16,492 nucleotides of DNA, taken from contig JADHVS010000092.1 of the NCBI GenBank assembly GCA_016783865.1, positions 1 through 16,492 of the forward strand, in the 5' to 3' direction. This document shows, piece by piece, positions 1-7,216 of this stretch (positions within the stretch are counted from its first letter, which is position 1; the number at the start of each line of letters is the position of its first letter). The position numbers and the translations under genes are program-made. This DNA is from Bacteroidales bacterium. Its GTDB lineage: Bacteria; Bacteroidota; Bacteroidia; Bacteroidales; SM23-62. The notes beneath the pieces were generated by a model, which worked only from the letters and a program-made list of their open reading frames with translations, was not told where the DNA came from and made no database searches.

Positions 1-122
1 CTCCGCCGAACTCACAGGTTTGTTTGGCTCCGCCGAACTCACAGGTTTGTTTGGCTCCGCCGAACTCACAGGTTTGTTTGGCTCCGCCGAACTCACAGGT
101 TTGTTTGGCTCCGCCGAACTCA
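1..122. repeat. 27-bp tandem repeat (minisatellite), four full copies plus a partial
   Basis: A 27-bp unit beginning CTCCGCCGAACTCACAGG and ending TTTGTTTGG occurs without mismatch at 1-27, 28-54, 55-81 and 82-108. A fifth copy is cut after 14 bases (109-122) and runs straight into the hairpin element at 133-154. The array starts at base 1, so its true length is unknown. All three plus-strand frames through the unit are open, because 27 is a multiple of three, but no start codon or gene is attached. There are no unique spacers, so it is not a CRISPR array. Perfect identity suggests recent expansion. Confidence 0.95.
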
Positions 123-132
123 GGAACTCGTT

Positions 133-154
133 TCCTCGCGGCTTGCTGCGAGGA
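133..154. repeat. REP-like palindromic hairpin (TCCTCGC / GCGAGGA)
   Basis: A 7-bp perfect stem, TCCTCGC at 133-139 and GCGAGGA at 148-154, encloses the loop GGCTTGCT. The same stem and loop core (CCTCGC, GCTTGC, GCGAGG) recurs at 13383-13404, and a relative (CCCCGC, GCTTGC, GCGGGG) lies at 13321-13340, so this is a dispersed family. It lies upstream of the gene at 230. No T-run follows on either side, so a simple intrinsic terminator is unlikely. Confidence 0.75.
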
Positions 155-229
155 GAGTCAATGAGATTTCAAAACTAAGCCCGTAATTGTTAACAGGAAA
201 GGAATTCGCTGAGTATTAATAAGATAACT

Positions 230-997
230 ATGAAAACTACAGATAATAAAATCAACGTAGTATTGGAAAGAAATTGTTCCAATTGCAATTATTTCTTCCC
301 ATTCCTGTTACATGGCCCCTCTGAATATGGAATATGCCTGAATAATACTGAATTTGAACCATACATTGAAGAATTACTTGAAAATGAAAACTATGATTGC
401 TGTAAAGAATTAATAGAAGAAAAGAAATTTGACGGTAATGAGCATTACTGTAAAGATTTTGAAATGGTTGAGATTATCGAAACAGATTCATCAATGTATG
501 AATTATTTGGTATTGGTCCGAATGATGAACAAAATTTAACTGAAGCTGTTAATTTATCCCTTAAAAACAGGGCTGTTGAAGATTATCGTGAAATGCTTCA
601 ACACTCGGATCCTGAAAACAGGCTTAAAGCTTTTGAAACCTTATCTGCACTTGCGTCTATGAACAATAAGGAAGCAATAAAACTGCTCATTGAATCTTTT
701 AAAGATATCCCTGCACCCGTATCACTTGAAGCTGTTCATTTTAAACTTGAAGTATTCAGATTCGTGAACAGAGACGATTATGTACAAGATTTAATCCCGG
801 TATTATTCCGTGATTTATATGAAACGAAATCTACAAATCAAACGAGGCAATGGATATCTGAAATATTCCGGTTTCTGAGTATCTATAAAAAGGAAGAAAA
901 AGTCACCGGCAATTTGGAGAAAATGTTAACAGAAAAACAATTCTCCTACAGAATTAAGAAAAGAATTAAGGATATTTTAGAAGAAGATTGTTATTAA
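230..997 (+). CDS. Cys-rich N-terminus plus helical-repeat protein, unknown function
   Basis: A 255-residue protein that I cannot assign to a characterised family. The first ~80 residues hold six cysteines: a CxxC at 16-19, then one in a GICL motif, a CC pair and a final one before an acidic stretch. This suggests a zinc-binding or otherwise metal-stabilised module. Residues ~100-255 are almost wholly helical, with segments such as RLKAFETLSALASMNNKEA and KLLIESF that resemble HEAT/ARM-type repeats, so a protein-binding scaffold is a reasonable guess. There is no signal peptide or membrane segment. The ATG at 230 is preceded by an AT-rich leader with no clear Shine-Dalgarno sequence. The gene is visibly more AT-rich than the helicase gene downstream, which hints at separate acquisition. 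Its 3' end overlaps the AbiEii-like remnant in another frame. Confidence 0.75.
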   Translation: MKTTDNKINVVLERNCSNCNYFFPFLLHGPSEYGICLNNTEFEPYIEELLENENYDCCKELIEEKKFDGNEHYCKDFEMVEIIETDSSMYELFGIGPNDEQNLTEAVNLSLKNRAVEDYREMLQHSDPENRLKAFETLSALASMNNKEAIKLLIESFKDIPAPVSLEAVHFKLEVFRFVNRDDYVQDLIPVLFRDLYETKSTNQTRQWISEIFRFLSIYKKEEKVTGNLEKMLTEKQFSYRIKKRIKDILEEDCY

Positions 998-1295
998 ACA
1001 TCTGACAGGAGGTACTGCTCTTGGAAGGCATTACCTTAAACACAGGTATTCGGACGATTTAGACCTGTTTGTAAACAGGAACAACATTAACCGGATCAAA
1101 GAGCCGGAATATGATTATATGCAAAAGGCATATCAAATAATTCCGGGCCAGGAATTTTCTTTTCCTGTAAATTATTACAATTTTGCAATGCTGTTTTGTG
1201 GGATTCTCAGCCATCCTATAATGAAGGTTGTGTCGCACAGGATAAAAATATCATCATTTACTGACCTGACATCATATGGATATCCTGTATTATAA
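981..1295 (+). pseudogene. AbiEii/AbiGii-type nucleotidyltransferase remnant, 5' truncated
   Basis: Frame 3 is open from the stop at 978-980 to the TAA at 1293-1295. It reads HLTGGTALGRHYLKHR followed directly by YSDDLDLFVNRNN. This is the GGTAL...R.SDDLD signature of the nucleotidyltransferase core in AbiEii-family proteins, the toxin half of AbiE-type systems (family knowledge). No ATG precedes the motif, and the ~20-60 residues normally upstream are missing. After about position 1085 the reading becomes unlike the family, and the total is only ~100 residues, whereas complete homologues are usually two to three times longer. No antitoxin gene is present. It overlaps the 3' end of the 230-997 gene and the first bases of the helicase gene. 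I regard it as a relic. An ATT or GTT start could only give a short, probably inactive peptide. Confidence 0.8.
1139..1156. repeat. Inverted repeat AATTCC-N6-GGAATT
   Basis: A perfect 6-bp inverted repeat, AATTCC at 1139-1144 and GGAATT at 1151-1156, is separated by GGGCCA. It lies ~120 bp upstream of the SF1 helicase start, inside the decayed AbiEii-like stretch. It could be an operator or merely chance; nothing else supports a regulatory role. Confidence 0.35.
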
Positions 1296-4200
1296 CGATC
1301 TGGACTACAGTAAAGTAAAAAAACAGTTCGAGAGGACGGTTAATTTCCTGGAGACAGGGGATTTTGCTGCCGCAGAAGTAAAGAAACTGGCCGGCAAAGG
1401 GTTGTACCGGGCAAAACTGGATCATGCCAACAGGCTGCTGTTCAGATTTGGATGGCACAATGACCGGAATTATTTGCTTTTACTTGAGGTAATCTACAAC
1501 CACGAGTATGATAAATCGCGTTTCCTGCGCGGAAGCAGGATCGATGAAAGCAAGCTGGAACCGCTGCACTCATTTGATGAGGCTGCTGATGCTGATGACC
1601 AGGACCGGGAAGAGATGGTTTATGTGAATCCGCGTACGGTGCATTTTCACCTGCTGGATAAGGTCATTTCCTTTGACGATGACCAGGAAAGGCTTTTCAG
1701 GATAAAACCTCCGGTTATTATCATTGGCTCTGCAGGCAGTGGCAAAACCGTCCTCACACTTGAAAAACTGAAGGCCCTTAAGGGGGATGTACTGTACGTT
1801 ACCCTGAGCCCCTTCCTGGTTGAAAACTCGGCCAGGCTGTACTACGCCAATAATTACGAGAACGACAGGCAGGAAATAGATTTCCTTTCCTTTAAGGAGT
1901 TCCTTGAAAGCCTGAAAATCATAAAAGGACGGGAACTGGGTTACAACGACTTTGAACGTTGGCTTCAGCCCCGCAGCAATTCCTTTAGCATAAAGGATCC
2001 CTACAAATTATTCGAAGAGTTCCGGGGGGTGCTGACCGGCAAGGACATCACAAAGGAGTACCTGGGTTACAAGGACTACCATGGACTGGGGATCAAACAG
2101 TCTATTTTCCTGAAGGAGGAACGTGAAAAGGTATATGCCGCCTTCCGGAAATACCTGGAGTTCCTGGAGGAGAATAATTTTTACGACCTGAACATGGTCT
2201 CCTGGCGCTGGCTGGATTATTGCAAACCCAGGTACGATTTTATCGTGATTGACGAGGTACAGGATTTTACCAATATCCAGCTCAATATCGTGCTGAAATC
2301 ACTGAGAAACAGCAATAATTTCATTCTTTGCGGGGATTCAAACCAGAATGTCCATCCAAATTTCTTTTCATGGACCAACGTGAAGACCATGTTCTACAGG
2401 CATGAACTCAGCGGCAGGGATATTCAGATACTCAGGTCGAACTACAGGAACTCGGTGGATGTGACCGGCATAGCCAATAAACTGCTGAAAATCAAAAACA
2501 GCCGGTTCGGTTCTATAGACAGGGAGAGTACCTACCTGGTAGATTCAGTGACCTCTATAAAAGGGGAGGTCCATCTTCTCAGCGACAACCGGAAGATCAG
2601 GCAGCAGCTGAATGACCGGACCATGCGTTCTACGAAATATGCCGTACTGGTGATGAAACCGGAAGAAAAGGCAGAGGCACGCAAGATATTCAGGACCCCG
2701 CTGGTTTTTTCCATACAGGAGGCAAAGGGACTGGAGTACCCCAATATCATAGCACTGAACTTCATCAGCGGCAACAGCAGGGAGTTTCATGAGATTACAA
2801 AGGGGGTCGTAATGGAGGATGTCAACGAGGAAGAGATCACCTTTTCAAGAGGGAAGGATAAATCCGATAAATCCCATGAGGCATACAAGATATTTATCAA
2901 CTCCCTTTATGTGGCGGTAACGCGTGCCTTTGACGGTTTGTACCTGCTGGAATCCTCAGAGAGGCATGAGATACTGGCGTTGCTCGGACTTACCGAGCAG
3001 AAGGATCAGGTCAGTGTGAAGCAGGAGGTATCTTCAGCGGATGAATGGCAGGAGGAGGCCAGGAAACTGGAGATGCAGGGTAAGAAGGAACAGGCCGAAG
3101 CGATCAGGCGATCCGTTCTGGAGATCACCAAACCCGACTGGGAACCTCTCACGCCGGATAATAGAGAGGAGATTAGAGAACAGGCCCTTGATCCGGATTA
3201 CTACAACAAAAAGGCAAAAGACCTGCTTTTTACCTACGCGCTCTTATATAATGATATTGAGAGCATTATGGACTTATCCGAACTGAAATACCGGAAGGCC
3301 GACCAGTATGAGCAGGAGCGGGGATCCGTACTGAGGAAGTATTACAGCGAGTATGTATGCGACAATGTCCGTGCCGTGGAGCAGAGCATCAGGAAATACG
3401 GGGTGGATTACCGCGACCGTTTCAATCTAACCCCTCTGCTTGCGGCCGTGCAATCGGGAAGCATAAAGATCCTGGAATTCCTTACCGCCTGCGGGGCGGA
3501 TGCTTCCCTGACCGATAACCTGGGAAAGAATGTTTTCCAGACAGCCCTGTACCAGTCGTGGTTAAGGCCCGAATACATTCGCAAGCTTGACAGCTTATGC
3601 ACTTACCTGATCACGGACAATATTAAGATCTCGGTGGAGGACCGCCTGATAAAGATCGACAACCATAAGATAGAATACTTCCTGATCAACTTTTTTATCG
3701 CACTGCAGGAGGTGATTATGGATGAAGGCTCGGGTTATTATCTGAATCCGAAAGGGGTGCAGGCCGGGGACCTGGAGAAAGCCGTAGCAGCTTATCCTGA
3801 AGTGCTGCTGCCGAAATACAGGAAGAACCGCACCTATCTCTCGGCGAACCTCTCTAAACATGAGATCGGGAGCAGGAATTATTATAACAAGAAACTGTTC
3901 AAAAGGCTGTACAGGGGGTATTATGTGCTGAACCCGCATCTGTCGGTCTGGGTCAAAGAACAATGGGTGAATGTGTATGAGCTGATGCGCATGGAAGAGG
4001 TAAAGGTCCCGACTCCGGAGGAAAGGGAAACCTGGCTGCGTAATTACTGGAAACAGTTAAAACAGCAGGGCGATCCGAGGTTTGACGGAATGGAAACGGA
4101 TGATGTCTTTGGTGAGGGTGCAGAACCTGGTTATGGTGATGAAGAGTTTGATAATGATGATAGGTATGATAATGACGAAGAGGTTGATGCTGATGCTGAT

Positions 4201-4332
4201 GATGAGAAAAAGGACCTAAGACATGATAAGGCAGGCGAAGGGCGTGGGAAAAGAGACGACAAACAGGGGAGTATGCCGCAAAAGGGACAGAAAAGTACAG
4301 ATACCCAGTTCAGGTTGCCATTCGATAATTAG
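1276..4332 (+). CDS. SF1 UvrD-like helicase with RelE-like N-terminus, ankyrin segment and putative clamp-binding tail
   Basis: A 1018-residue cytoplasmic ATP-dependent DNA helicase/translocase of superfamily 1. Residues ~8-85 resemble the RelE/ParE toxin fold (YRAKLDHANRLLFRF, then LLLLEVIYNHEYDKSRFL). Helicase motifs follow in order: Walker A GSAGSGKT (151-158), motif II IDEVQD (325-330), motif III GDSNQ (353-357), motif IV SNYR (388-391), motif V around IQEAKGLEYPN (480-490) and motif VI YVAVTRA (545-551). Residues ~711-790 contain ankyrin-like sequence (LTPLLAAVQSGSIKILEFL, then GADASLTDNLG). After an unassigned, possibly winged-helix segment (~800-905), the tail is acidic, then basic, and ends QFRLPFDN. 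That ending resembles the QxxLPF hexapeptide that binds the DNA polymerase sliding clamp. The ATG at 1276 is the only candidate start, because an in-frame TGA lies at 1267-1269. A DNA-repair or defence role is inferred. The helicase assignment is firm; the terminal modules are less sure. Confidence 0.93.
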   Translation: MDILYYNDLDYSKVKKQFERTVNFLETGDFAAAEVKKLAGKGLYRAKLDHANRLLFRFGWHNDRNYLLLLEVIYNHEYDKSRFLRGSRIDESKLEPLHSFDEAADADDQDREEMVYVNPRTVHFHLLDKVISFDDDQERLFRIKPPVIIIGSAGSGKTVLTLEKLKALKGDVLYVTLSPFLVENSARLYYANNYENDRQEIDFLSFKEFLESLKIIKGRELGYNDFERWLQPRSNSFSIKDPYKLFEEFRGVLTGKDITKEYLGYKDYHGLGIKQSIFLKEEREKVYAAFRKYLEFLEENNFYDLNMVSWRWLDYCKPRYDFIVIDEVQDFTNIQLNIVLKSLRNSNNFILCGDSNQNVHPNFFSWTNVKTMFYRHELSGRDIQILRSNYRNSVDVTGIANKLLKIKNSRFGSIDRESTYLVDSVTSIKGEVHLLSDNRKIRQQLNDRTMRSTKYAVLVMKPEEKAEARKIFRTPLVFSIQEAKGLEYPNIIALNFISGNSREFHEITKGVVMEDVNEEEITFSRGKDKSDKSHEAYKIFINSLYVAVTRAFDGLYLLESSERHEILALLGLTEQKDQVSVKQEVSSADEWQEEARKLEMQGKKEQAEAIRRSVLEITKPDWEPLTPDNREEIREQALDPDYYNKKAKDLLFTYALLYNDIESIMDLSELKYRKADQYEQERGSVLRKYYSEYVCDNVRAVEQSIRKYGVDYRDRFNLTPLLAAVQSGSIKILEFLTACGADASLTDNLGKNVFQTALYQSWLRPEYIRKLDSLCTYLITDNIKISVEDRLIKIDNHKIEYFLINFFIALQEVIMDEGSGYYLNPKGVQAGDLEKAVAAYPEVLLPKYRKNRTYLSANLSKHEIGSRNYYNKKLFKRLYRGYYVLNPHLSVWVKEQWVNVYELMRMEEVKVPTPEERETWLRNYWKQLKQQGDPRFDGMETDDVFGEGAEPGYGDEEFDNDDRYDNDEEVDADADDEKKDLRHDKAGEGRGKRDDKQGSMPQKGQKSTDTQFRLPFDN

Positions 4333-4343
4333 CAATGTGCAGC

Positions 4344-6821
4344 TCATCCCAGGCTTCTAACCAGGTTCCCTATTATATCCAGGAAATCTTCGACTGTTTT
4401 TTCGCTTTCAACAGGGATCTTCAGGTATGTTTTTCCATCCTTCTCATCACTGGTAACAACTGTGGAAACCAACCGTTTTGTAGCTTCAGGATCGCTGAGT
4501 GTCTTAATTAATCCTGCCAGAAAGTTCAATCCGGTTTTTACCAGGATATCCGGATCGGTATCCGCTTTAATATCTTCTGTGCTTGTTTCATCAGCAGATG
4601 TGACTGTTTCTTCTTCAATATCGTCAAAAAGGGTCTGGGGTTCGGTTCCGATTTCATCTGTTTTCAGATCCGGTTCCGACGGTCCCTGAAAATCCCTCTT
4701 CTCAGCGGTAATCTCCTCCTCAACATCAACACCGGTTTTCTCCTCAACCGGCGGATCCGGCAACATTTGTTCCACGGTATCCATCAGCTTATTGAACTTG
4801 CTTTCTCCCAGGAATATCACATCCTCACCTTTATCCAGAATACCTTCAGCCAGCGAAGACTTGAACTTAAGTACCTCGGTCATGCGATGCTCAATGGTAC
4901 CGATAGAGACCATATTGATAACCGAAACCCTGTTTTTCTGTCCAATCCTGTGGATCCTGCCGATACGCTGTTCCAGAACGGCAGGGTTCCAGGGGATATC
5001 AAGGTTTACCATGTATGAGGCAGTTTGCAGGTTAAGACCGGTTCCACCGGCGTCAGTCGACAGGAACACCCTTTTTTCCGGGTCCGCATTAAAATTGGTA
5101 AATAGGGCCTCTCTTTTAGTGCCCGGTATGCCGCCATGCAGGTATTCATATCCTATACCGCGAGATTCAAGTTCCCCGGAAACGATGCGTGTCATCCTTT
5201 CCCACTGGCTGAAAACAACAACCTTTTCATCACCTTCAGCGATGATCTCCTGAAGAATAATCATCAATTCATCAATCTTTGTATCATGCCTTGTCTGCTG
5301 GTCCAGGACAAAGCTGCTGTCGCATACCATCCTCATCAGGTTCAGGTTGATCATTAATCTTTGCCTGTCCTTTTCAGGGAGGAATCCCAGGCGTTTCCAC
5401 TTGTGTACAAGCTTTGCAACCCCCGAGCTGAATTCATCATGTAATTCCAGCTGTTTCTCTGTCATCGGCACAAACAACATCTTGTCCATCCTTTCGGGCA
5501 ATTGCAGGAGCACATCTGATTTTTTCCTTCGCAGCATCAGTTCCGACAACCTGTCACCAATCTGGTTAAGGTCTTTGTACCCGATTATTTTTCCCGTATC
5601 CGACTTTACCTGGTGCCTGCAAAGGAATTCATGATAGGGTCCGAGAATAAACGGATCAAGAAATTGTACAACAGAATACAGTTCCTCCAGCTTGTTCTCA
5701 AGAGGTGTCCCGGTCAGCACCAGGGCATAGGTCGAAGGAATGCGTTTTATGTTCCTGGAGGTCTTGGTTAAAAAATTCTTTATTCGCTGGGCTTCATCAA
5801 GAATGACCAGATCAGGGAATGTTAGGGATATTTCCTTAACATCGTTGCTCGCTGTGTGATATGATACAATTTTATAAAATTCGTCTCCATGATACTGTTC
5901 CCCTCTTTTATGCGGAAGTCCTGTAATCACCCTGACACTGCTGCCGGCAAATTTCTGTATCTCGCTTTTCCATTGATACAACAGGGATGTTGGACAAATG
6001 ATTAAAACCTTCGTTATTCCATAATCATTTTTTAGCAGTTCTGCCGTTCCGATCGCCTGTATGGTTTTACCAAGGCCCATATCATCGGCGAGAAGGCAAC
6101 GTCCTGCTTTTCCTGCAAACCTGATCCCCTCTTCCTGATATGAATAAAGCTGTGCTTTGACAAGGTCACTGAAAACAGGTTTACCATTACCTCCATAGTG
6201 TTTATTGATATGTTCCACCCGCCTGGTTTTATCCCGTATATCCAGGATATAATCAAGCGCATCAGGGTAACACCTGAATGAAGCGGATATCTTATGCGCT
6301 TCATTGCGTATTACATTGAAAAGAGGATAGTTGCCGGGAAGCAGAATATTTTCACTGCTGAAATATTTATCACTGAGTTTTTCGAACTCTTTTCTTTTTT
6401 CCTTGCCAATTCTTATACATATCTTCCTTTCGCCCCTGTAATCGAGGTATATTGATGAATAATCGGGTTCGTAACTTTGGGTGAGCATCTCTGCTAAATC
6501 CGGTTTTGACCGTATCCGGTGTAAAACGGCCTCTATATGCTTGCAGGTTCCCAGCCTGTTCGTTTTAAAATCGTAACATGTACAGAAGTTCCTTGAATTA
6601 TCATTGCTCCTGAGAGAAACCGAATATGAACTCTTGCGGTCGGGGTTCCTTACAATATACTCGGAGAAAACTTTTTCTAACCCTGTTTTTTCAACGATCA
6701 GGGGATTCAATTCAGCATACTTTCTCCTGAGTGCAAACTGCCATTCCTCAAGACTAAGTGATTCGGGTTTTTTGTAATACGAAACTTTCCTGTAGGCGGC
6801 ATCAATTTTATTAATATCCAT
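4344..6821 (-). CDS. SNF2-family helicase with N-terminal SWIM zinc finger
   Basis: An 825-residue SF2/SNF2 ATPase expected to translocate on double-stranded DNA and remodel protein-DNA complexes. A SWIM-type zinc finger is visible near the N-terminus (C80, C82, C93, H95 in the CxC...CxH arrangement). Motif I is DDMGLGKT (246-253), motif II the DEAQ variant LDEAQ (341-345), motif III LTGTPLEN (369-376), motif V STDAGGTGLNLQ (588-599) and motif VI QRIGRIHRIGQ (618-628). An acidic, low-complexity linker (~690-757) leads to a small C-terminal domain (~757-825, DILVKTGLNFLAGLIKTL...). The stop codon is 11 bp from that of the SF1 helicase, with the genes converging and no terminator hairpin between them. 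The ATG at 6821 follows an AT-rich leader. Related SNF2 proteins occur both in general genome maintenance and in defence islands, so the physiological role is open. Confidence 0.93.
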   Translation of the reverse strand: MDINKIDAAYRKVSYYKKPESLSLEEWQFALRRKYAELNPLIVEKTGLEKVFSEYIVRNPDRKSSYSVSLRSNDNSRNFCTCYDFKTNRLGTCKHIEAVLHRIRSKPDLAEMLTQSYEPDYSSIYLDYRGERKICIRIGKEKRKEFEKLSDKYFSSENILLPGNYPLFNVIRNEAHKISASFRCYPDALDYILDIRDKTRRVEHINKHYGGNGKPVFSDLVKAQLYSYQEEGIRFAGKAGRCLLADDMGLGKTIQAIGTAELLKNDYGITKVLIICPTSLLYQWKSEIQKFAGSSVRVITGLPHKRGEQYHGDEFYKIVSYHTASNDVKEISLTFPDLVILDEAQRIKNFLTKTSRNIKRIPSTYALVLTGTPLENKLEELYSVVQFLDPFILGPYHEFLCRHQVKSDTGKIIGYKDLNQIGDRLSELMLRRKKSDVLLQLPERMDKMLFVPMTEKQLELHDEFSSGVAKLVHKWKRLGFLPEKDRQRLMINLNLMRMVCDSSFVLDQQTRHDTKIDELMIILQEIIAEGDEKVVVFSQWERMTRIVSGELESRGIGYEYLHGGIPGTKREALFTNFNADPEKRVFLSTDAGGTGLNLQTASYMVNLDIPWNPAVLEQRIGRIHRIGQKNRVSVINMVSIGTIEHRMTEVLKFKSSLAEGILDKGEDVIFLGESKFNKLMDTVEQMLPDPPVEEKTGVDVEEEITAEKRDFQGPSEPDLKTDEIGTEPQTLFDDIEEETVTSADETSTEDIKADTDPDILVKTGLNFLAGLIKTLSDPEATKRLVSTVVTSDEKDGKTYLKIPVESEKTVEDFLDIIGNLVRSLG

Positions 6822-6838
6822 AATTAATGATTTTGATT

Positions 6839-6871
6839 CAAATCTTAAAATTATAAAAAATAAAAAGACAA
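6839..6871 (-). promoter_or_regulatory. Possible Bacteroidota-type promoter for the SNF2 gene
   Basis: On the minus strand TAAGATTTG (6847-6839) resembles the Bacteroidota -7 box TAnnTTTG with one extra base. A TTG (6871-6869) lies 21 bp upstream, near the expected -33 position. The start codon is 17 bases beyond the box. The region is so AT-rich that chance matches are likely. Confidence 0.25.
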
Positions 6872-7077
6872 GATATCCGGAGTGATAAATAAAATCCTTT
6901 CACTTTTCAGGATAATGACCCTGTAAGTAATACTGTAAAACAGTTCTGTGCAAGATTTAATTTATCTTCATCTTACTAAGAATGCTGTTCTCCAACATTT
7001 GTAAGGATTTTTATTTTCTAATAGTCTGATATACACTTATCTAAAATCTGCGATCACATGATATTTTAATATGAGAT

Positions 7078-7130
7078 ATTCAAACCATTGAATCCTGCGA
7101 GCGCATTCCCCCCACGAGTACCCGGGGGGG
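7078..7130. repeat. Repeat cluster: small inverted repeat, shared 24-mer and C/G-run hairpin
   Basis: ATTCAA (7078-7083) and TTGAAT (7088-7093) form a 6-bp stem with a 4-base loop. Bases 7088-7111 match 13301-13324 at 23 of 24 positions (core CTGCGAGCGCATTCCCC, one C/T difference). Six C (7108-7113) and at least six G (7124-7129) then make a GC-rich stem with a 10-base loop. At the other copy the 24-mer is also followed by a C-run/G-run palindrome, so the unit is 24-mer plus hairpin. The GC stem lies downstream of the phosphate transporter's stop and could stabilise its mRNA end, but there is no following T-tract on that strand. Confidence 0.7.
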
Positions 7131-7216
7131 ACAGGCAATTCCAGGTCTATCTATTTAATAATCAATAACATACCCCTGTCCTTGCGGCCGTGGATCCGGG
7201 AAGGTGACACGCCGGC

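Larger units (their letters stand above)
6822..7216. other. 395-bp intergenic region, AT-rich with one repeat cluster
   Basis: This lies between the start of the SNF2 gene and the stop of the phosphate transporter gene. The first ~250 bases are AT-rich and hold the promoter candidate above. I see no open frame with recognisable protein similarity and no RNA gene. The cluster at 7078-7130 (separate entry) is the only structured part. Bases 7131-7216 show nothing identifiable. Confidence 0.6.

Noticed and set aside
1..122. Tandem array as a CRISPR
   Set aside because: Units are contiguous and identical with no distinct spacers.
4333..4343. Bidirectional terminator between the convergent helicases
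   Set aside because: Only 11 bp are available and no stem is present.
4624..4647. QTLFDDI in the SNF2 acidic linker as a second clamp-binding motif
   Set aside because: The spacing from Q to LF is one residue short of the clamp consensus and it lies in an internal acidic stretch.
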